From Pseudomonadota bacterium (GTDB lineage Bacteria > Pseudomonadota > Alphaproteobacteria > Rhizobiales > Rhizobiaceae): a stretch of 6,942 nucleotides of DNA. The stretch spans positions 1 to 6,942 of the forward strand of contig JAEZXF010000332.1 in NCBI GenBank assembly GCA_023419995.1, given 5' to 3'. The position numbers and the translations under genes are program-made. Under the pieces are notes generated by a model, which did not search any database, was not told where the DNA came from, and saw nothing but the letters and a program-made list of their open reading frames with translations. This document shows, one piece after another, positions 1 to 4,366 of the stretch (the stretch's first letter is position 1; the number at the start of each line of letters is the position of its first letter).

Positions 1-71
1 CTGACGATCCATTCGAGCGCCTCGTCGCTCAGCCGCGTGTCCGCCTGCGATTGCTGGTCTTCCGGGTTCAT
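1..71 (-). CDS. FecR-family sigma regulator (anti-sigma factor), N-terminus only
   Basis: Only the first 23 codons are in the window; the gene continues past the left edge. The visible N-terminus contains LSDEALEWIV, which resembles the short helical DUF4880 segment at the start of FecR proteins. In the known family, FecR sits in the inner membrane, relays the signal from a TonB-dependent receptor in the outer membrane, and controls its partner ECF sigma factor through this cytoplasmic N-terminal part. The gene follows a FecI-like sigma factor gene on the same strand after a gap of 123 bases, which is the usual fecI-fecR order. The stretch upstream of the ATG has only a weak GGG as ribosome binding site. 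The call rests on a very short peptide plus context. A TonB-dependent siderophore or heme receptor gene would be expected further left. Confidence 0.75.
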   Translation of the reverse strand, partial: MNPEDQQSQADTRLSDEALEWIV

Positions 72-132
72 CTGCCGACCGTCAGCCCTTGGGGGTTTCC
101 TGCATTTCCGGGTGCCGGGCGAGCGCCGGCGC

Positions 133-154
133 AAAACGTCCTTTCTCTAGGACG
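133..154 (-). terminator. Small hairpin plus T4 between fecI-like and fecR-like genes
   Basis: Read on the minus strand, CGTCCT pairs perfectly with AGGACG across a six-base loop (154 to 137), and TTTT follows directly (136 to 133). This has the layout of a weak intrinsic terminator. It sits about 40 bases past the sigma factor stop codon and about 60 bases before the fecR-like start. The stem is short and the T run is only four bases, so partial termination, or an RNA end that lowers fecR expression relative to fecI, is more likely than a full stop. It could also be a chance hairpin. Confidence 0.35.
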
Positions 155-194
155 AAACGGGGCCGCGCAATCCGCACGCCGGCCGGCGAAAAAT

Positions 195-722
195 TCACGC
201 GCCGTCGCGGAAATGGTCGCGGCAGTGGCGCAGCGCCTGCGCAAGGTACCGGGCGACCATGCTTTCGGACACCTTGAGCCGGCCGGCGATCTCCCGGTGC
301 GAAAGCCCGTCACAGCGGTTCATCAGCAGCGCGGCGCGCGGCTTCGCCGGCAGCAGCGCCAGCGCCGCGACGAGGAAACGCAGCCGGTCCCGGTCGATGG
401 CGAAGGTTTCCGGCGAAGGGTAGCTGTCCTCGATCGCGCCGAGGATGGCCTCGTCGCTGATGCAGCGGCCGCCGTGGCGCCTTTCCCTCCGGGTGAGGTC
501 GATGGCGATGTTGCCGGCCACCCTGAGGATGAACGCCTGCCGGTCGTGGATCGGGCCGGGGCACTGCTTCATCCCTGCCAGGCGGATCCACGTCTCCTGC
601 AGCGCGTCCTCGGCAAGCTCGTGCGAGCCGGTCTGGCGCCGCAGCAGGCCGCGCAGCACCTTCCACTGCCGGAGATAGACGGCAATCAGGTCCTCGCGAA
701 TCTCCGACGTCGATGATGTCAT
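195..722 (-). CDS. FecI-like ECF sigma-70 factor
   Basis: A 175-residue RNA polymerase sigma factor of the extracytoplasmic-function class, close to FecI, which directs transcription of iron or heme uptake receptor genes after a cell-surface signal. Sigma region 2 spans about residues 12-82 and contains AEDALQETWIRL (37-48) and the core-binding and -10-recognition helices ending near IDLTRRERR (74-82). Sigma region 4 spans about 113-166; its helix-turn-helix is GLSHREIAGRLKVSES (139-154), which reads the -35 element. The length is normal for the family (160-190) and no C-terminal extension is present. The ATG at 722 is the only good start in the open frame, although no strong Shine-Dalgarno precedes it. 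A FecR-like gene lies downstream on the same strand, which supports the FecI type. A promoter and an Irr-like box lie upstream, consistent with iron control. The exact signal is unknown. Confidence 0.92.
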   Translation of the reverse strand: MTSSTSEIREDLIAVYLRQWKVLRGLLRRQTGSHELAEDALQETWIRLAGMKQCPGPIHDRQAFILRVAGNIAIDLTRRERRHGGRCISDEAILGAIEDSYPSPETFAIDRDRLRFLVAALALLPAKPRAALLMNRCDGLSHREIAGRLKVSESMVARYLAQALRHCRDHFRDGA

Positions 723-800
723 GATCGTTGCAGCCGCGGCACACGGAAGTGGGAAGCTCGCGCCATCCGGCGCGACGAGCTTGGGGGCTACCTGACCGCC

Positions 801-829
801 CGAATAGCCTGTTTGAAAAAGCCGTGCAA
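801..829 (-). promoter_or_regulatory. Candidate sigma-70 promoter of the fecI-like gene
   Basis: On the minus strand TTGCAC (829-824) and TATTCG (806-801) are separated by exactly 17 bases. The -35 hexamer matches TTGACA at four of six positions and the -10 matches TATAAT at three. It lies 79 bases upstream of the fecI-like start codon and directly downstream, in the sense of transcription, of the Irr-like palindrome at 839-855. Position and spacing are good but the -10 is weak; an overlapping TTGACG at 835-830 is an alternative -35. Confidence 0.35.
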
Positions 830-838
830 CGTCAATCG

Positions 839-855
839 CTTAGAATCGTTCTGGC
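839..855. promoter_or_regulatory. Irr/ICE-like iron-control palindrome
   Basis: The sequence TTAGAA-TCG-TTCT (840-852) contains the perfect inverted repeat AGAA-N3-TTCT. Against the rhizobial iron control element bound by the Fur-family regulator Irr (TTTAGAA-N3-TTCTAAA) it matches 10 of 14 defined positions across 839-855; the mismatches are at the two outer ends. Irr is the main heme- and iron-responsive regulator in this order. The site lies just upstream of the candidate fecI -35, where a regulator could activate transcription, or repress it depending on the exact start point. The site is recognised from the pattern alone. Confidence 0.45.
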
Positions 856-883
856 GCACAGGTCGCCGGCTTCGGCAAAAACA

Positions 884-898
884 TGAGCGGATAAATCA
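884..898. promoter_or_regulatory. IRO-box-like site (TGA-N9-TCA), possible RirA target
   Basis: TGA at 884-886 and TCA at 896-898 are separated by nine bases, giving TGAGCGGATAAATCA. This matches the minimal IRO box of RirA, the Rrf2-family iron-sulfur regulator that represses iron uptake genes in many Rhizobiales. The minimal pattern has only six fixed bases, so a chance match somewhere in this gap is possible. It is about 55 bases upstream of the candidate fecI -35 and 170 bases upstream of the DUF1989 start, an awkward distance for simple repression of either gene. Confidence 0.25.
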
Positions 899-1055
899 TC
901 TTTAGTCCTTGATTTTCCGCGGCTTTCCGCCGTCGGCCGGGGGCGCGGCACCCGGCGCGGCGAAGCCGGGCGGGGATTGATTTTCTGTCGCCGCCCGGCC
1001 ACGAAGTCCATGATGCGGCCGGCGGCGCGAACGCCTTGTCGCCGCCCGCCGCCGC

Positions 1056-1061
1056 AAGGAG
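1056..1061 (+). promoter_or_regulatory. Ribosome binding site of the DUF1989 gene
   Basis: AAGGAG ends seven bases before the ATG at 1069. It decides the start in favour of 1069 over an in-frame TTG at 1036, which has no comparable site. Confidence 0.85.
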
Positions 1062-1068
1062 AACGACG

Positions 1069-1932
1069 ATGAGACCCCAGCCCCTCACCCAGGCCCCCGG
1101 CGACGCCGCCGCGCGCAAGGCGGTCAAGCCGGTGATCTGCTATCCGGTCGAGACCCTGCCCCGGCCCGACCTTGGCGCCTATCGCGCGGTGCGCGACGAT
1201 CTCGAGCTCGTCGAGCGGGTGACGGTCCCGCCGCGCGAGGCGGCGTGCTTCACGGCGCCCGCCGGGCATTTCTTCCGCATCCTGTGCAGCGAGGGGCCGC
1301 AGGTCGGCGACCTCAACCTGTTCAGCGCCGCCGACCCGGCCGAGCGCCTCTACACCGGCAAGACCCGGGCGCTCAACGGCACCCATGTCGGCCTCGGCGA
1401 CCAGCTCTTCTCCAGCTTCCCCTTCATGCGCCCGATCGCCACCATCACCCACGATACGCTCGACTGGTACGGCTTCGACGAGTTCGGCGGCTCGGTCCAC
1501 GACGTGATCGGGACGCGCTGCGACCCCTACACCCACAACCTGCTGAGCCATGGCGGCCAGTACCATCACTGCTGCCACTCGAACCTGACCCGTGCCTTCG
1601 CCCGCCACACCGGCAAGCCGCTCGACGAGGCCGCGGCCTGCATCCACGACGTGGTCAACGTCTTCATGTGCACCGGCTTCACCCGCGACACCGGCCAGTA
1701 TTTCATGAAGGCGAGCCCGGTGCGGCCGGGCGACTATCTGGAGTTCTTCGCCGAGATCGACCTCATCGGCTGCCTGTCTGCCTGCCCCGGCGGCGACTGC
1801 TCGGCCGAGCATTCGTCGGATACGGCCGCCTGCCATCCGCTGGTGGTCGAGGTCTACAGGCCCGCGCGCCTGCCGCAGGGCTGGGCGCCGCCGCCCGTCA
1901 ACGGCTATGACGGGACGCACGGCGTCGGCTGA
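1069..1932 (+). CDS. DUF1989 / urea carboxylase-associated family protein
   Basis: A 287-residue, probably cytoplasmic protein with no signal peptide or membrane segment. It belongs to the DUF1989 family (urea carboxylase-associated proteins), recognised by GDLNLFSA (80-87), the central HDVIGTRCDPY (144-154), GGQYHHCCHSNL (162-173) and the C-terminal DLIGCLSACPGGDCS (231-245). The cysteines at 151, 168, 169, 235, 239 and 244 and the histidines at 166, 167 and 170 form a plausible metal or catalytic site; which residues bind is my inference. Two family members, CgdA and CgdB, form carboxyguanidine deiminase beside guanidine/urea carboxylase genes. Here there is one copy and no carboxylase, transporter or amidohydrolase nearby, so that function cannot be transferred. 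It is somewhat longer than the operon-type paralogues because of about 40 extra N-terminal residues. It stands alone, divergent from the fecI-like gene, and the next gene downstream has its own SOS promoter. Confidence 0.88.
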   Translation: MRPQPLTQAPGDAAARKAVKPVICYPVETLPRPDLGAYRAVRDDLELVERVTVPPREAACFTAPAGHFFRILCSEGPQVGDLNLFSAADPAERLYTGKTRALNGTHVGLGDQLFSSFPFMRPIATITHDTLDWYGFDEFGGSVHDVIGTRCDPYTHNLLSHGGQYHHCCHSNLTRAFARHTGKPLDEAAACIHDVVNVFMCTGFTRDTGQYFMKASPVRPGDYLEFFAEIDLIGCLSACPGGDCSAEHSSDTAACHPLVVEVYRPARLPQGWAPPPVNGYDGTHGVG

Positions 1933-2093
1933 AAGAGCCTGGAGCGGTTTCCGCAGGCGAAGGGCATCCGCGGCGGGCCAACCTGCTCCCTCTCCCTCAG
2001 GTCTACCCCTCGGGACGGGTCTCGCCTGCATCCGCCCGCCCGCACCCACCTGCCTGCCGCCACCGGGCTGCGCCCGCGCCGGAATCGCGGCGA

Positions 2094-2121
2094 TTGACTC
2101 TTGCCGTCATTAAGAACAAAT
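2094..2121 (+). promoter_or_regulatory. Candidate imuA promoter overlapping the LexA box
   Basis: TTGACT (2094-2099) matches the -35 consensus at five of six positions. The best -10 candidate at fitting distance is ACAAAT (2116-2121), 16 bases on, which matches only three of six. That -10 lies inside the LexA box, so LexA bound there would block RNA polymerase, as expected for an SOS gene. The -35 is convincing, the -10 much less so. Confidence 0.45.
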
Positions 2122-2128
2122 AGTGAAC
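2114..2128 (+). promoter_or_regulatory. LexA (SOS) box of the imuA-imuB-dnaE2 operon
   Basis: GAAC-AAATAGT-GAAC is a perfect GAAC-N7-GAAC direct repeat; on the other strand it reads GTTC-N7-GTTC, the LexA site of Alphaproteobacteria, with an A/T-rich spacer. It ends 41 bases before the imuA start and overlaps the probable -10. DNA damage, through RecA-stimulated LexA self-cleavage, would relieve repression of the whole operon. Confidence 0.88.
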
Positions 2129-2154
2129 ATGTTGATTGCCGCCTCCAGCCCCCC

Positions 2155-2160
2155 GAGGAA
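2155..2160 (+). promoter_or_regulatory. Ribosome binding site of imuA
   Basis: GAGGAA ends nine bases before the ATG at 2170. It supports 2170 as the start and excludes the in-frame TTG at 2101, which lies upstream of the LexA box. Confidence 0.75.
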
Positions 2161-2169
2161 GCCTTCGTC

Positions 2170-2931
2170 ATGCCGAGTGGCGCGGTGAGTTCAGTTGTCG
2201 ATGCGTTGCGGGACAGGATCGCCCGTCTCGACGGCGCGCCGTCGCGTCCGAGGGCGGCCCTGCCGTTCGGGGTGGACGCCATCGACCGCCGCCTCGCCGG
2301 CGGGGGCATGATGCTCGGCGCCCTGCACGAGGTGGCCGGCCGCGGCAACGGCGCCGTGGACGGGGCGGCGGCGGCGCTGTTTGCCGCCGGAATCGCCGCC
2401 CGCACACAGGGGAAGGTGCTGTGGGGCGTGCCCCGCCGCGACCTGTTCGCCCCGGCGCTGGCCCAGGCCGGGCTCGAGCCCGGCCGGGTGATCCATGTCG
2501 AGGCAGGCGACGAGAAGACGCTGCTTTCCTGCCTCGAGGAAGGGCTGAGGCATGACGGACTGGGGGCGGCGATCGGCGAGGTGGCGCGGCTGTCGATGAC
2601 CGCCTCGCGGCGGCTGCAGCTCGCGGCCGAGGGATCCGGCGCCCTCGGCCTCGTCATCCGCCGCTGGCGGCGCGCGGCCGATGACGTCGACTTCGCCCGG
2701 CCGACCGCGGCCGTGACGCGCTGGCGCATTGCCGTCCTCCCCTCCGCCCCCCTGCCCGTGCCCGGCATCGGGCGGGCGCGCTGGCGGCTCGAGCTGGTGC
2801 GGGGCCGCGCCGTTGAACCATTCGATGTCGACGTGGAGGCATGCGATGAAAAGGGTCGTCTCGCTCTTCCTTCCGAGGTGGCCGACGGACCGCTTCAGGA
2901 GATCGCCGGCCGGCGCAGCGCTGCCGGCTGA
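2170..2931 (+). CDS. imuA: ImuA, SOS-induced translesion synthesis accessory protein
   Basis: A 253-residue RecA-like accessory protein of the ImuA-ImuB-DnaE2 mutasome, which copies damaged DNA with errors. The fold is related to the RecA/SulA core: LPFGVDAIDRRLAGGG (31-46), the LGALHEVAG strand-helix unit (49-57), the KVLWGVPRRDLFAPAL strand (82-97) and LGLVIRRWRR (159-168). Where RecA has its ATP-binding Walker A loop with GKT, this protein has AGRGNGAVDGAA (56-67) with no lysine, so ATP binding of the RecA type is unlikely. The C-terminus keeps the [17 protein letters not shown] block (218-234) that I recognise from other ImuA proteins. It is first in a LexA-controlled operon. Its last 86 bases also encode the start of imuB in another frame, so translation of the two is probably coupled. 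In related bacteria ImuA binds ImuB; that is known from the family and not visible here. Confidence 0.9.
   Translation: MPSGAVSSVVDALRDRIARLDGAPSRPRAALPFGVDAIDRRLAGGGMMLGALHEVAGRGNGAVDGAAAALFAAGIAARTQGKVLWGVPRRDLFAPALAQAGLEPGRVIHVEAGDEKTLLSCLEEGLRHDGLGAAIGEVARLSMTASRRLQLAAEGSGALGLVIRRWRRAADDVDFARPTAAVTRWRIAVLPSAPLPVPGIGRARWRLELVRGRAVEPFDVDVEACDEKGRLALPSEVADGPLQEIAGRRSAAG
2835..2839 (+). promoter_or_regulatory. Ribosome binding site of imuB, inside imuA
   Basis: GGAGG ends six bases before the ATG at 2846 and lies within the imuA coding sequence, over the Val-Glu-Ala codons of its conserved C-terminal block. It favours 2846 over the upstream in-frame ATG codons at 2825 and 2729. Confidence 0.8.
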
Positions 2932-4366
2932 CCGGCCGCTGGTGCTGGCCGGGCGGGAGGCGAGCCGCCGCGTGGTCGCGGCGCTCGACAGGGCGGCCCA
3001 CAAGGCCGGCCTCGTCAGGGGCATGCCGCTCGCCCGGGCGCAGGCCATGGTGCCGGGGCTGTGCGTCATGCAGGCCGACCCGCACGGCGATGCCGAGGCG
3101 CTGGAGCGGCTGGCCGTCTGGGCGCTGCGCTATTCGCCGGTCGCCGCCGCCGACCACCCGGACGGGCTGGTGCTCGACACCGGCGGAGCCGACCACCTGC
3201 ATGGCGGCGAGGCGGCCATGCTGGCCGACATGGTGGCGCGGCTCGGGGCGCGGGGGATCTCGGCACGCGCGGCCGTGGCCGACACTTTGGGCGCGGCCCA
3301 TGCGGCGGCGCGCTTCCTTCCGGCCTCGCCGGTGGTCGTGCCGCAGGGGCGCGCGCAGGCGATGCTGCGGCCGCTGCCGCTCGCCGCCCTGCGTCTCGAC
3401 CCGGAGACCGTCCTTGCCCTGCGCACGCTCGGCTTCGAGACGGCCGGCGACCTGATGGACCGCCCGCGCGCGCCCTTCGCGTTGCGCTTCGGCCCGGAGC
3501 CGGGGCGCCGGCTCGACCAGGCGCTCGGCACCGCCGCCGAGCCGATAGAGCCGGTCCGCGCGCCCGGGCTTGCCGAGGCGAGGCGCGTCTTCGCCGAGCC
3601 AATCGGCGCACCCGAGACCATCGCCCGCGCGATCGCCGGGCTGGTCGGCGCGCTCTGCGCCGAGCTGGAGGAAAGGGGCCTCGGCGCGCGCCGCCTCGAC
3701 CTCCTGTTCCGGCGCGTCGACAACTCGCTCCAGGTGGTGCGCGCCGGCATGGCGCAGCCGGTGCGCGACACCGCCCGGCTGACGCGGCTGCTGTGCGAGA
3801 AGATCGCGACCGTCGACCCCGGCTGCGGCATCGAAGCGATGGTGCTGACGGCGACGGCCGCCGAGCGGCTGGCGGCGCGGCAGGCCGTCTCGTCGCTTGC
3901 CGCCGAAGCCGGGGCCGACATCTCCGACCTCGTCGACGTGCTGATGAACCGGGTCGGCGAGCGGCACGTCCACCGGTTCGCAGCCGTCGAGAGCGACGTG
4001 CCGGAACGCTCGGTGCGATGCATCGGGCCGCTGGCCGGCGACGACGGCGCGGGCTGGAAGCAGGAATGGCCGCGGCCGTCGAGGCTGTTTCCCCGCCCCG
4101 AGCGGATCGAGACCATGGCGCTGCTTCCCGACCATCCGCCGGTCTGGTTCGTCTGGCGCGGCACGCGACACCGCGTGCGCCGCGCCGACGGGCCGGAGCG
4201 CATCTTCGGCGAATGGTGGAAGCGCGACGCGGAGGCGCGCGCCGTGCGCGACTATTTCCGCGTCGAGGACGAGGCGGGGGAGCGCTACTGGATCTTCCGC
4301 GCCGGCGACGGCGAGGACCCGCGGACCGGCGCGCACGACTGGTTCCTGCACGGGGTCTTCGCATGA
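2846..4366 (+). CDS. imuB: ImuB, catalytically inactive Y-family polymerase homologue
   Basis: A 506-residue Y-family (DinB-like) protein that acts as the hub of the mutasome, linking DnaE2 to ImuA and the beta sliding clamp. The N-terminal polymerase-like part runs to about 235, with a palm from [16 protein letters not shown] (1-16) through [14 protein letters not shown] (108-121), and a helix-hairpin-helix-like stretch near 180-205. The little-finger-like domain is about 250-340. Active Y-family enzymes have Asp in the first motif and Asp-Glu in the second; here the first is SLFLPRW with no Asp and the second keeps D111 but has Thr at 112, so polymerase activity is not expected. The tail has the ImuB-typical [20 protein letters not shown] (456-475) and ends WFLHGVFA (499-506). 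The usual clamp-binding motif position holds QAVSSL (346-351), a poor match. It overlaps imuA by 86 bases and dnaE2 by four. Confidence 0.93.
   Translation: MKRVVSLFLPRWPTDRFRRSPAGAALPADRPLVLAGREASRRVVAALDRAAHKAGLVRGMPLARAQAMVPGLCVMQADPHGDAEALERLAVWALRYSPVAAADHPDGLVLDTGGADHLHGGEAAMLADMVARLGARGISARAAVADTLGAAHAAARFLPASPVVVPQGRAQAMLRPLPLAALRLDPETVLALRTLGFETAGDLMDRPRAPFALRFGPEPGRRLDQALGTAAEPIEPVRAPGLAEARRVFAEPIGAPETIARAIAGLVGALCAELEERGLGARRLDLLFRRVDNSLQVVRAGMAQPVRDTARLTRLLCEKIATVDPGCGIEAMVLTATAAERLAARQAVSSLAAEAGADISDLVDVLMNRVGERHVHRFAAVESDVPERSVRCIGPLAGDDGAGWKQEWPRPSRLFPRPERIETMALLPDHPPVWFVWRGTRHRVRRADGPERIFGEWWKRDAEARAVRDYFRVEDEAGERYWIFRAGDGEDPRTGAHDWFLHGVFA

Larger units (their letters stand above)
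723..1068. other. Divergent intergenic region with candidate iron-regulatory sites
   Basis: This 346-base gap separates the minus-strand fecI-like gene from the plus-strand DUF1989 gene. The half nearest fecI (about 800-930) is richer in A and T than anything else in the window and holds the candidate promoter, the Irr-like palindrome and the TGA-N9-TCA site listed separately. The half nearest the DUF1989 gene (about 915-1050) is very GC-rich. It has one clear hairpin, CCCGGC (951-956) with GCCGGG (965-970) and an eight-base loop. I see no convincing plus-strand promoter, no guanidine-I (ykkC) riboswitch core and no small gene. Confidence 0.6.
1933..2169. other. Intergenic region between the DUF1989 gene and imuA
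   Basis: A 237-base non-coding gap. Just after the DUF1989 stop, GCGG-TTT-CCGC (1944-1954) forms a small hairpin that outer CCT (1938-1940) and AGG (1955-1957) could extend. No T run follows, so it is at best a weak, factor-dependent termination site. The middle (about 1960-2090) is C-rich with no recognisable element. The last 80 bases hold the imuA promoter region, the LexA box and the ribosome binding site. The frame of imuA remains open up to 2101, but that part contains the LexA box and does not look like coding sequence. Confidence 0.55.

Noticed and set aside
51..716. A 221-codon plus-strand frame opposite the sigma factor gene
   Set aside because: The sigma factor on the minus strand has both diagnostic regions; the opposite frame is Arg/Ala/Pro-rich with no homology I can recognise.
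1036..1068. An 11-residue N-terminal extension of the DUF1989 protein from a TTG codon
   Set aside because: AAGGAG lies between this TTG and the ATG at 1069 at ideal distance for the ATG, so the extension would run through the ribosome binding site.
1021..1068. Guanidine riboswitch in front of the DUF1989 gene
   Set aside because: I looked because of the family's link to guanidine metabolism, but found no guanidine-I core motif or convincing paired architecture here or further upstream.
1938..1957. Hairpin right after the DUF1989 stop as an intrinsic terminator
   Set aside because: The GCGG-TTT-CCGC stem is only four pairs with an interrupted extension, and no T run follows on the plus strand.
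832..2049. A 405-codon open frame on the minus strand, antisense to the DUF1989 gene
   Set aside because: It runs through the regulatory gap and opposite a conserved gene with a good ribosome binding site; it has no domain and the composition of a shadow frame.
1907..2113. A 68-codon plus-strand frame after the DUF1989 gene
   Set aside because: It starts inside the DUF1989 gene without a ribosome binding site, is Pro/Arg/Ala-rich and runs into the imuA control region.
2654..4351. A 565-codon open frame on the minus strand, antisense to imuB
   Set aside because: It covers imuB almost exactly in antisense, has biased Arg/His/Ala composition and no family motif; imuB on the plus strand is unmistakable.
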